A DNA stretch of 42,153 nt, from positions 1 to 42,153 of the forward strand of contig JAHDBI010000002.1 in the NCBI GenBank assembly GCA_020630475.1, given 5' to 3'. Source of the DNA: Saprospiraceae bacterium. Its GTDB lineage: Bacteria; Bacteroidota; Bacteroidia; Chitinophagales; Saprospiraceae. Under the pieces are notes generated by a model. The model searched no databases and had not been told where the DNA came from. It saw only the letters and a list, made by a program, of their open reading frames with translations. The translations under genes were made by a program, and so were the position numbers. Below, in pieces: positions 8,391-16,373 of this stretch. Numbering within the stretch: the first letter of the stretch is position 1; every line of letters starts with the position of its first letter.

Positions 8391-10429
8391 CCCTGATCCT
8401 TCATCTTTACCATAGTCAAAATAGTCGCAATCGCTACTGTCTCATCTGTTTCATCGTATACGTCTACTAAAAACTTGACAATTCCTTTTGCGATGTCTAC
8501 TTCATCCTTTTTTTCTTGCTTAATCTTTTCTTTGACGGTTAAACGAACACCGATGGTCATCCCAGCGTATACAGGTTTCGTGAATCGACATTCATCAATA
8601 CCATAGTTTAAAAGCACTGGTCCTTTTGCGGCGTCCACAAATAATCCCGCTGCTGCGGAAAGGATAAAATAACCGTGTGCCACTCGTTGTTCAAAGGTGG
8701 TTCCTTCTAAACTCGTCACATCAGTATGTGCATAAAAATGATCCCAACTTACATTGGCAAAGTTGACAATATCTGCTTCCGTTACGGTACGCTTTGCAGT
8801 AATGATGGTTTCCCCAACTTCCAATTCTTCAAAATGCTTTTTAAAGGGATGCTTACCTGGATCTTTATATTTTCCTCCGTATTGATAATGCTGAGTAACC
8901 TCCGTTAAAAGGGTAGGGCTACCTTGAACAGCACATCTTTGCATATAATGTTTCACTCCTCTGATTCCACCCATTTCTTCTCCACCTCCAGCTCTTCCTG
9001 GGCCTCCATGAACTAATAACGGAAGTGGCGAACCATGTCCAGTACTTTCCTTAGCCATATCTCTATTGATGACTAAAATTCTTCCGTGATGGGAGGCAGC
9101 ACCAATAACAAATTCTTGGGCTACTTGAGGGTCGTTGGTGGCAATGGAGCAAACCAGCGATCCCTTACCCATTCGCGAAAGCGTAACAGCCTCCTCTATA
9201 TCCTTATACGGCATTAAGGTACTTACTGGTCCAAAGGCTTCCACTTCATGAGCAGCCAAATTTTTGAATGGATTATTTTCTCTCAGAAGTATAGGTGATA
9301 TAAAGGCACCTTTGATTGAATCTCCTGAAATAACTTCGACTTGATCTGGATCGCCAAAAACAACTTCACCAGTTTGCATCAGTGCAGCGATTTTTTCTTT
9401 CACCTCTTCAACTTGTGCTTTTCCTGCTAAAGCACCCATGCGTACTCCCTCAACGCGAGGATCACCAATGGTCGTTTTTCCAAGTGCTTTTCCAAGTTCG
9501 ATTTGAACATCGTCTAATAAATGTTCGGGAACAAATATTCTTCGAATGGCTGTACATTTTTGACCACACTTTGTCGTCATTTCTCTTCTTACCTCTTTGA
9601 TGAACAGCTGAAATTCCTCTGTATCCGGTGTGGCATCCGGACCTAAAACAGTACAGTTTAAAGAATCGGCTTCCATATTGAATGGGACTGCTTCATTAAT
9701 GATACGAGGATGAGCCTTTAGCATTCTACCTGTATCCGCAGAACCCGTAAAGGTGACCACATCCTGCGAGTCAACATAGTCTAAAATATCTCGCGCGCTA
9801 CCACAAATGAGTTGTAAGGCCCCTTCAGGTAAAATACCGGACGCAATAATGTCTTGTACCATGGCTTCCGTTAAAAAGGAGGTAATGGTAGCAGGTTTAA
9901 CAATGGCAGGCATTCCAGCGAGCCAATTCACCGCGCACTTTTCAAGCATTCCCCAAATAGGAAAATTGAAAGCATTAATATGAACAGCAACCCCTCTTTT
10001 AGGGACCATAATATGTTGACCTACGAAAGTTCCGTTTTTAGAAGTTTTATGACTTTCACCATCCACCCAAAATGGTTGGTCCGCAAACTTTCGGCGTAAG
10101 CTAGCATTAGCAAATAAATTGCCAATACCTCCTTCAATATCTACCCAGCTATCCGATTTTGTCGCACCCGTTTTGTAACTGATTGGATAATATTTGTCTT
10201 TAATACTAAAAAGATGTAACGCTAGTTTCTTTAGCATTAAACCACGTTCTTGAAAGGTCATTTTTCGCAGTGCTTCGCCTTCCTTTCTTGCATAACGCAT
10301 CATCGCGTCAATATCCAATCCATTGCTGGTAGCATGAGCGATTAATTCGCCTGTAGAAGCATCTAGAAGTGCCTTTCCATCACCTTCTCCTTCAACCCAT
10401 TTACCCAATGCGTAATTCTTTAATTTCAT
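8387..10429 (-). CDS. paaZ: PaaZ: bifunctional oxepin-CoA hydrolase / 3-oxo-5,6-dehydrosuberyl-CoA semialdehyde dehydrogenase
   Basis: A 680-residue cytosolic enzyme matching the E. coli PaaZ length and layout. Residues 1-~520 are an aldehyde dehydrogenase with the catalytic pair Glu253 (NMEADSLN) and Cys292 (KCGQKCTAIRR), FTGSADTGR for cofactor binding and HEVEAFGPVSTL. Residues ~530-680 are a MaoC-type hot-dog hydratase with Asp563 and His568 in WDHFYAHTD. In the aerobic phenylacetyl-CoA pathway, PaaZ hydrolytically opens oxepin-CoA and oxidises the resulting aldehyde, channelling substrate between domains. All four catalytic residues are present, so both activities should be intact. The gene starts one base after the stop of the PNGase F-like gene and overlaps the following secreted-protein gene by four bases, so it is probably co-transcribed with both. 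No other paa gene is directly adjacent. Confidence 0.96.
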   Translation of the reverse strand: MKLKNYALGKWVEGEGDGKALLDASTGELIAHATSNGLDIDAMMRYARKEGEALRKMTFQERGLMLKKLALHLFSIKDKYYPISYKTGATKSDSWVDIEGGIGNLFANASLRRKFADQPFWVDGESHKTSKNGTFVGQHIMVPKRGVAVHINAFNFPIWGMLEKCAVNWLAGMPAIVKPATITSFLTEAMVQDIIASGILPEGALQLICGSARDILDYVDSQDVVTFTGSADTGRMLKAHPRIINEAVPFNMEADSLNCTVLGPDATPDTEEFQLFIKEVRREMTTKCGQKCTAIRRIFVPEHLLDDVQIELGKALGKTTIGDPRVEGVRMGALAGKAQVEEVKEKIAALMQTGEVVFGDPDQVEVISGDSIKGAFISPILLRENNPFKNLAAHEVEAFGPVSTLMPYKDIEEAVTLSRMGKGSLVCSIATNDPQVAQEFVIGAASHHGRILVINRDMAKESTGHGSPLPLLVHGGPGRAGGGEEMGGIRGVKHYMQRCAVQGSPTLLTEVTQHYQYGGKYKDPGKHPFKKHFEELEVGETIITAKRTVTEADIVNFANVSWDHFYAHTDVTSLEGTTFEQRVAHGYFILSAAAGLFVDAAKGPVLLNYGIDECRFTKPVYAGMTIGVRLTVKEKIKQEKKDEVDIAKGIVKFLVDVYDETDETVAIATILTMVKMKDQG

Positions 10430-10430
10430 A

Positions 10431-13400
10431 TTACTGTTTAATCAGTTTTTTAGTCATTAAGTTATTTTTCTCTTTCATCACTAAGAAGTAGATCCCTGAT
10501 TCTAAAGATTCAAGATTTAATTCCTTTGATGTAGTATTGGCAGGCATAATAAATTCCTTCACTAACCTTCCTAATTGGTCGGTTAACATCACCTGCATTT
10601 CCCCTTGATTTCCGTCAAAGATAAGATGGAAAACATCCCTAGATGGATTAGGAAAAACATTTACAAAACCGATTTGTTCATTAACATCGTCCGTATTGCT
10701 TAATTCACCGGCGATGAATTGATAGTTGACAAATCCACCAAAATCATCTGCAATTAGAAAAGGGACTTCATCGGGCTCGTTCATGATTAAATATCCGTTT
10801 CCGTCATTATTCGCCCAGAAAGCAAATCCATCATCACCTGTATCTATCGCTTCGATTTTGTAGCAACCATTCAGGTTGGTGAGATCATCTACGTAAGTTG
10901 TATTCGCACTTAAGGAAGATCCGTTTCTTTGATGAATCACCTCTCCAAATTGATTATATACTTTATAGCTTGATTCAAAAGGGAACAGGTTTGTTCGGAA
11001 AGAAAGGGTCAGGTCTTTGGAGTATTTAGGCACAGCTGTAAATGGACTAATGAATTCGTCATTATTACTGTATTCATCGACTTGTCCATTGACACTTGTA
11101 ATGCGTACTTCAAAGTTTCCGTCAGATGTTAAGGTCATTGCATTTAAAAGAGGTAGATCTATTTCTTTGGTTTGGCTTACGCCAATAAATCCAGTCCAAG
11201 TATAGGTCTCGGTCGGGAATCCTTCTACGCCATATTCCAATTGTATTTCAGTTAAGGTATTGGAACCTCTATTTTTAACGACAATCATGGCTTGATCACA
11301 GATAGGATTTAAACGAGTGTATTCTACCTTGTTTGATGGATAAATCACATCTTCCAATGCGGCATCTAATTCAAAATTATTTGGACCGTAAGAAACAACT
11401 TGTGTATTGATAATATATCGAGAATCACCAAAAGGTGAGCTTTGAATACCATAATCTAATTCAATGGGTTCACCTGGCACAAAAATTCCTTCTAATTCGT
11501 ATTCCTGAACGTGGGAAGCTTCACCTGGGCACCATCCAGCACGATCAAAAATCCAAGTACCACCTTGAGGGTAAATAGGGTTTTCAGAGCATTCGCTCCA
11601 AATTTGCCATTGGAGTTCTGGGGTGCCACCATTCAGATTAAAGAAGTGAGTTTGGGGTATAAATTCACCCTCTTGACCATGTCCCGTAACGACTGCTTTA
11701 AGTTTGAATTGCTGAGCATCCGCATTCGGTACAAAAGATCGAGGTTCGAATTTTCTGTCTTCTGAAAGAACAATATAATTTTCCGAACTGACTGGCCAAA
11801 CTTGTTGAATATCGATCACGTCTCTTTGTGGAGTACCCTCATGAAAAACAAACTTGATATCCATGTCTTCTTGCCATTGACCACCTCGATCCATGAAAAG
11901 TCTTTTATCACCTTTTAGTATAGGTCCAAAATCCGTGACATCAAATGTCCATGATTTTCCATCTGGTCCCAGGTCTAAGAATATTCCATATGGTGTGACG
12001 AAAGACATGATTTCAAATTTTGAAGGACTCTTCCTGTAGTAATCTAATGTGTCGATATCTATGATATCCATGGCATCTACGTCGATTGTTCCAATCTGTT
12101 CGCATGCCTCGTTATAAACGGGCATTGCTCCAGCTTCATAAGCAAACGAAGTTTCGTCAAGAATTAAGTCGGTACCCTCAACAAAGTAAGACTGAATTCT
12201 ATTGGGTGGATTAACGATAGAATCCAAAACGACCTGACTTGTATTATTCATTTCGTAATCCCCACTTCCTAAGGTTAAATTAGGAAGGAGATTGGAGACA
12301 TTGAAGTTTTTGATTTTCTCATCACCTAACCAAGATCTGTATACTAATTGACCTTCTGCTGTTAAATTGTAGTTGTTAGTGGAAAGATCAGTCTGCATTG
12401 TTTCATTTGCAGAATCAAAATTGTAGGAAGCCACCAAATGTTCATATTGAGGATGAGTGCTATTGATTTCTTTGAACATCCATTGATTTATTTCATCTTG
12501 ATTTAGGGCTTTCGCCCAAATGTTGAAGTCGTCAATTTTACCTGGGTAAGCAAGGCTCTTTGCCGCATTTCCTCCTAAGACAAACTTTTGGATGTCAATA
12601 GGTCTAAACGCGTTGGTGCCGCTGTGCCATAATTGACCGTTTAAATAGATTTCCATAATTCCAGAAGTTGCATTTTTGACAAATGCCCAATGATTCCATT
12701 TTTTCTTGAAATCTTCTTCATTTGCAGGCTTATTGATTCGATCATATCCACCGCCATCGTTACCACAATCCCAATAAACTTGACCATTATTCCATGGTAA
12801 GTGAACATTAACCTGTCTTCTATTTGAGCCATCAACTCCTTCAAAAATTGTAGTATTGACTGGTAAAGTATTGTTTCCAAATGACCAAAAACTAATCGTA
12901 ATTTCATTAGAAATACTGGTCAAGGGACCGTCATTGCTTAAAAATTGTGCACCGTTCAATTCAAGATTTAAATCTTCTTGATTAGATACCATGACCTGCG
13001 ATTCAGAAACAGAAGTCGAACTTAAATAAGAAGGTCCATCTTCACCATTTCTGTAGGATAACTGAATGAGTATGTTTGAGGCCCCATCCCAAATAAATGG
13101 AGTATGAAATACAAATTGTTGAGACCCATTAGCACTCAAGGTGGCGTCGTTATAATATACTTCTTCTAGATTTTCAAAATCAGGTCTTGCCGTATCAACA
13201 ATATTTTCAAGGGTGTTTTTTAAATATATTCTAAGTCTCGAAAAAGAACCTTCATTAGCATCGGATTCAAAGCTCAAATGATGAATCGGTCCTGCTGTCA
13301 TTCCCTCGTTGATTAATTTAGACGCCTCATAAATCATAAACGCCTTAAGATTCTTAGATTCAGATTGAAATATGTCCGTATTTACATCAGATCCTGAATT

Positions 13401-13835
13401 AACGGAGTACAGTTCTTCATTATTAATCTGGATGATTTCATTGTTGAGGAGCTCGCTTTGATAATAACTGTAGGTAGCTTCGGTGGTATACGGAAATTCA
13501 TCCCCTGAAAAATTACTGATGACATGGGTTAAGGCGGTTGCCTGAATAGAATCAATGTGCGTGGAATCAATGATGTTAGTATTGCAACTATAATCCCATT
13601 CTCCACAGCCTAAATTTCGATCTGTGGGAGTAGATACCAATCCATCTTTACATCTCATGGCATAGTGCATGATGATTTTTTCGTAATTGTTGTGATCTCC
13701 TTCAGGAAAACTAATAACCGTATCCCGTGTGGTAGATTCGTAAGTAAAGGCTTGTACCGTTGTGGTATTTTGAGCTTCTAAATTGGCGAAAGCCAATAAA
13801 AAAAATACAGCTAAAAAGTTTAGTTTATGTTTCAT
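10431..13835 (-). CDS. T9SS-exported PNGase F-like protein with inserted LamG domain
   Basis: With the ATG at 13835 this is 1134 residues with a clean signal peptide (1-22, ending EAQ). A longer frame from 13895 would place 20 extra residues before the signal peptide and over a TATCTTTA promoter-like element, so the shorter start is preferred. The two halves of a peptide-N4-(N-acetyl-glucosaminyl)asparagine amidase F fold are visible: CKDG...GCGEWDYSCN (62-85), then SWTFDVTDFGPILKG (628-642), VTGHGQEGEF (717-725) and NPIYPQGGTWIFDRAGWCPG (752-771). Asp81 and Glu724 align by pattern with the PNGase F active-site Asp60 and Glu206. A LamG/concanavalin-like domain (~300-475) is inserted between them. 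The C-terminus (~1058-1134) is a type A T9SS sorting domain. Predicted role: extracellular or surface N-glycan removal, inferred from fold. Confidence 0.85.
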   Translation of the reverse strand: MKHKLNFLAVFFLLAFANLEAQNTTTVQAFTYESTTRDTVISFPEGDHNNYEKIIMHYAMRCKDGLVSTPTDRNLGCGEWDYSCNTNIIDSTHIDSIQATALTHVISNFSGDEFPYTTEATYSYYQSELLNNEIIQINNEELYSVNSGSDVNTDIFQSESKNLKAFMIYEASKLINEGMTAGPIHHLSFESDANEGSFSRLRIYLKNTLENIVDTARPDFENLEEVYYNDATLSANGSQQFVFHTPFIWDGASNILIQLSYRNGEDGPSYLSSTSVSESQVMVSNQEDLNLELNGAQFLSNDGPLTSISNEITISFWSFGNNTLPVNTTIFEGVDGSNRRQVNVHLPWNNGQVYWDCGNDGGGYDRINKPANEEDFKKKWNHWAFVKNATSGIMEIYLNGQLWHSGTNAFRPIDIQKFVLGGNAAKSLAYPGKIDDFNIWAKALNQDEINQWMFKEINSTHPQYEHLVASYNFDSANETMQTDLSTNNYNLTAEGQLVYRSWLGDEKIKNFNVSNLLPNLTLGSGDYEMNNTSQVVLDSIVNPPNRIQSYFVEGTDLILDETSFAYEAGAMPVYNEACEQIGTIDVDAMDIIDIDTLDYYRKSPSKFEIMSFVTPYGIFLDLGPDGKSWTFDVTDFGPILKGDKRLFMDRGGQWQEDMDIKFVFHEGTPQRDVIDIQQVWPVSSENYIVLSEDRKFEPRSFVPNADAQQFKLKAVVTGHGQEGEFIPQTHFFNLNGGTPELQWQIWSECSENPIYPQGGTWIFDRAGWCPGEASHVQEYELEGIFVPGEPIELDYGIQSSPFGDSRYIINTQVVSYGPNNFELDAALEDVIYPSNKVEYTRLNPICDQAMIVVKNRGSNTLTEIQLEYGVEGFPTETYTWTGFIGVSQTKEIDLPLLNAMTLTSDGNFEVRITSVNGQVDEYSNNDEFISPFTAVPKYSKDLTLSFRTNLFPFESSYKVYNQFGEVIHQRNGSSLSANTTYVDDLTNLNGCYKIEAIDTGDDGFAFWANNDGNGYLIMNEPDEVPFLIADDFGGFVNYQFIAGELSNTDDVNEQIGFVNVFPNPSRDVFHLIFDGNQGEMQVMLTDQLGRLVKEFIMPANTTSKELNLESLESGIYFLVMKEKNNLMTKKLIKQ
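12507..12516 (-). repeat. Recurrent word GGCGAAAGCC, copy 2
   Basis: Exact copy, on the minus strand, inside the PNGase F-like gene. It is extended to GGGCGAAAGCCC (12506-12517) and read in frame as gcg-aaa-gcc (Ala-Lys-Ala), followed by CTAAAT. Confidence 0.7.
13785..13794 (+). repeat. Recurrent word GGCGAAAGCC, copy 3
   Basis: Exact copy in the longest palindromic form, ATTGGCGAAAGCCAAT (13782-13797). It lies in the signal-peptide coding part of the PNGase F-like gene, where the opposite strand is read gct-ttc-gcc (Ala-Phe-Ala). Confidence 0.7.
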
Positions 13836-13915
13836 GAGTTGATGATATTGAGTTTCTAAAGATAGTAATTTTCGTATTCTGAAAAATTGCCTCATCTTTC
13901 ACAAAAATTGAATAA

Positions 13916-14509
13916 ATGATTTACTCTTTTAAAGGCTTTACTCCGGTTGTTCACGAATCTTCTTTTGTCCATCCTCAGGCTGCTGTGACGGGTAATGTAA
14001 TTATAGGAAAAGAGGTGTATATAGGACCTGGTGCTGCCATTAGGGGAGATTGGGGAGGGATAGAAATCAAGGATGGTTGTAATGTCCAGGAGAATTGTAC
14101 GATCCATATGTTTCCTGGTGTGACCGTGGTTTTAGAAGAATCTGCACATATAGGACATGGTGTGGTGATTCATGGTGCACATATTGGTAGAAATTGTATG
14201 GTAGGAATGAATAGTGTGATTATGGATAATGTTGAATTAGGGGAGGAGAGTATTGTGGGTGCCATGAGTTTTGTCAAGGCGGAAATGAAGATACCAAAAC
14301 GAAGTTTGGTCGTAGGTAATCCAGCTAAAATCATCAAAGAAGTCACGGATAAAATGACAAATTGGAAGACTAAAGGCACAGCTTTATATCAAACCTTACC
14401 TAAAGATTGCCACGACCACTTAAAGGAGGTCGAGCCTTTGAGAAGTATCCCAGGGGACCGTCCAAGTCAGGAAAGTCTATATGAGACTTGGGAGAAGTTG
14501 AAAGGGTAA
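13916..14509 (+). CDS. paaY: PaaY-like gamma-carbonic-anhydrase-fold thioesterase
   Basis: A 197-residue left-handed beta-helix protein built of hexapeptide repeats (about residues 10-130), followed by a C-terminal helix. The three zinc-binding His residues of the gamma-carbonic anhydrase class are present: His64 (TIHM), His81 (HIGHG) and His86 (IHGAHIG). The length is almost the same as E. coli PaaY (196), and the C-terminal part (YQTLPKDCHDHLKEVEPL) is typical of PaaY rather than YrdA-like proteins. In the phenylacetate pathway PaaY hydrolyses dead-end hydroxylated CoA thioesters formed when epoxidation goes wrong. The start ATG at 13916 lies 80 bases from the divergent PNGase F-like start, so promoters for both must share this short region. 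The fold is sure; assignment to PaaY rather than another gamma-CA is supported by the nearby paaZ. Confidence 0.88.
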   Translation: MIYSFKGFTPVVHESSFVHPQAAVTGNVIIGKEVYIGPGAAIRGDWGGIEIKDGCNVQENCTIHMFPGVTVVLEESAHIGHGVVIHGAHIGRNCMVGMNSVIMDNVELGEESIVGAMSFVKAEMKIPKRSLVVGNPAKIIKEVTDKMTNWKTKGTALYQTLPKDCHDHLKEVEPLRSIPGDRPSQESLYETWEKLKG

Positions 14510-14660
14510 AAGGATTTTGAGATTTTGAGATTTCGTGAATACGAGTGTTACTACGTATGTTTAAAATCATAAAGAGTAAACCTCTTTTAAAATTTGTTAC
14601 TAAAAGTTGATAGAATTGAATGTCTCGTTCTCCCAAATTCTCGATTTCCCGCTCTCTATA

Positions 14661-15407
14661 TTACTCCCTATTCAAAATAGACAACAAACGTAAAAACTCC
14701 ACGTATAGCCAAACTAGAGTTACTATTAATCCCATGGCAAAAAACCACTCCATGTATTGAGGAGCGCCGTGCTCTTCTCCTTTTTCAAAGGCATCAAAGT
14801 CCAATAATAAATTCATTGAAGCAATACCGATGATCACCACAGAAATGCCAATACCGAGCAATCCTCCTTGATGTAAATAAGGTAATTGGGCTCCAGCCAA
14901 ATTAAAGCAAATGGCAATGAAATAAAAGATCATCACTGCACCCGTAGCCATGATCACTACAGACTTAAACTTCTCGGTAACCTTAATCAAGCCTGTTTTA
15001 TAAACGATTAACATGGTAAGTAATGTGCCAAAGGTTAATAAAACAGCTTGGAATACTATTCCTCCATAGGCTACACTATAAAAAGCTGAAATAGAACCCA
15101 CAAACAAACCTTCAAACAATGCATAACCCGGAGCCGTAATTGGTGAAGACTCGGGTTTAAAGGAAGCATACACTAACAAAACTAAACCACCAATGATACC
15201 AGTCCACATCAAAAACGAGGTAGGCATTAAGTAACTAGCGAATGTGGTGATCATCATGATGGAAAAAAGAATCAATGTTTTATTGATCGCTCCAGATACA
15301 GTCATTGCCAAGTGTTCACCTTTCAAGGTTTTGGCCACTGTTTTATCTAAACTCTTTTCTTTAAGAAGAGGGTTTGTCGATTCGAAAAATTTGTTGTGTT
15401 TACTCAT
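14661..15407 (-). CDS. Bax inhibitor-1 / YccA-family membrane protein
   Basis: A 248-residue integral membrane protein with a short hydrophilic N-terminus (~50 residues, STNPLLKEKSLD) and about seven hydrophobic segments from residue 45 to 240. It matches the Bax inhibitor-1/YccA family as seen in Bacteroidota, including the acidic C-terminal segment DFDAFEKGEEHGAPQYMEWFFAMGLIVTLVWLYVEFLRLL. Family members are linked to pH-sensitive calcium leak and, in E. coli YccA, to modulation of the FtsH protease; the role here is not known. It follows the M48 peptidase gene by 39 bases on the same strand, a plausible operon of membrane-quality-control genes. The 150 bases between it and paaY contain short AT-rich direct repeats and no clear terminator. 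Confidence 0.9.
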   Translation of the reverse strand: MSKHNKFFESTNPLLKEKSLDKTVAKTLKGEHLAMTVSGAINKTLILFSIMMITTFASYLMPTSFLMWTGIIGGLVLLVYASFKPESSPITAPGYALFEGLFVGSISAFYSVAYGGIVFQAVLLTFGTLLTMLIVYKTGLIKVTEKFKSVVIMATGAVMIFYFIAICFNLAGAQLPYLHQGGLLGIGISVVIIGIASMNLLLDFDAFEKGEEHGAPQYMEWFFAMGLIVTLVWLYVEFLRLLSILNRE

Positions 15408-15446
15408 GTTTTTTTTATTTATACCTCTTTTGAGGATAATGTACGT

Positions 15447-16289
15447 TTATCTTTTGGCATATTTTTCAGCTGCACTTCTAATTTCTTCACGTCGATTTTC
15501 AGGGCTAGGGTGTGTACTTTGAAATTCTGGTTGACGATTTGGACCACTTGCTGCTTCTAAAATATCCATTACACCAATTAGTGCCATTGGATCATAACCC
15601 GCCTCTATCATCAATCTCACTCCAAAATCATCGGATTCTAGTTCTTGATCGCGACCATATTTCATGTTGATTAGGTTTCCAATCATTTGAGCGGCTTGAG
15701 CAGTTCCATAATCACCAGCTGCTACTACAGCTGCACCAGTCAGTCCTTGGGTTAAATCCATTTTATGTAGACGCTCTGCACCATGACGATGAATGACATG
15801 TCCGATTTCATGCCCCAAAACACCCGCTAATTGATCTTCATTTTCGAGCTGTTCAAAAAGAGCAGCAGTGATAAATACCTGGCCACCTGGAAGTGCAAAT
15901 GCGTTAATAACATTTGGATCAGCCAATAAATGAAAATCATAGGGATAATTCGATTGCCTTGCAATGCTGTTATTGACGAGACGAGCTCCAACTGCATCTA
16001 CCAGATCTTGAGCTCGTTGATCTGGATGAAGACCACCATGTTGTTGAGCCATTTGAGGGGCACTTTGTAAGCCAAGTGCAACTTCTTGTTCGGCTGTCAA
16101 ACTTAAATATTGGGTTTCTCCAGTAATTGGATTTTCTTGCGAACTCCCAAAATACTTGAAAACAGAAAAAGCGGCTATAATCAAGCCTATGATTAAAGTG
16201 ACTTTAAAATTTCCTCTTCGCCTTGGTTGGCCATATCCTCCTTGACCACCGCCATAAGGATTGTTTTGAGGAGTTCTTCTTCTAAACAT
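15447..16289 (-). CDS. M48-family membrane-anchored zinc metallopeptidase
   Basis: A 280-residue protein with a Gly/Arg/Tyr-rich cytosolic N-terminus (1-28, GGGQGGYGQPRRRG), one transmembrane helix (~29-46) and a peptidase domain. The zinc motif is HEIGHVIHRHG (His160, Glu161, His164), with the third ligand probably Glu216 in RDQELESDDFG. The FALPGGQVFIT segment (131-141) is characteristic of M48 proteins of the Oma1/BepA/LoiP type. It should degrade or process envelope proteins on the periplasmic face. Unlike LoiP and BepA it is anchored by a helix and not by a lipobox. It lies 84 bases downstream of the thiolase gene and upstream of the BI-1 family gene. A small inverted repeat (AATCG-TT-CGATT, 16342-16353) sits in the thiolase-peptidase gap. 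Confidence 0.92.
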   Translation of the reverse strand: MFRRRTPQNNPYGGGQGGYGQPRRRGNFKVTLIIGLIIAAFSVFKYFGSSQENPITGETQYLSLTAEQEVALGLQSAPQMAQQHGGLHPDQRAQDLVDAVGARLVNNSIARQSNYPYDFHLLADPNVINAFALPGGQVFITAALFEQLENEDQLAGVLGHEIGHVIHRHGAERLHKMDLTQGLTGAAVVAAGDYGTAQAAQMIGNLINMKYGRDQELESDDFGVRLMIEAGYDPMALIGVMDILEAASGPNRQPEFQSTHPSPENRREEIRSAAEKYAKR

Positions 16290-16373
16290 GTTGTTGGTTT
16301 TTACTTCTTCAAATTACTTTATTCAATTCAAAAATCAATAAAATCGTTCGATTAGAATAGGATTTTTCAAGGT

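Noticed and set aside
9522..9533. TGTTC-GG-GAACA inside paaZ as a second TetR operator
   Set aside because: It is within coding sequence, far from any start, and its arms differ from the operator at 42125 in layout; chance is likely.
13836..13895. A 20-residue N-terminal extension of the PNGase F-like protein
   Set aside because: It would put non-signal residues before a good signal peptide and covers a promoter-like TATCTTTA; the downstream ATG is preferred.
14514..14533. Short direct repeat of ATTTTGAG after paaY
   Set aside because: Two and a half AT-rich units only; no sign of a functional repeat array or mobile element.
14571..14587. AAAGAG/CTCTTT hairpin between paaY and the BI-1 family gene as a terminator
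   Set aside because: A six-base AT-rich stem with no proper T-run; too weak to call.
14400..14636. Minus-strand open frame overlapping the end of paaY
   Set aside because: Mostly antisense to paaY, with no coding features; a shadow frame.
15424..15435. CCTC-TTTT-GAGG mini-hairpin between the M48 and BI-1 genes
   Set aside because: A four-base stem with no T-run on the transcribed strand; likely chance.
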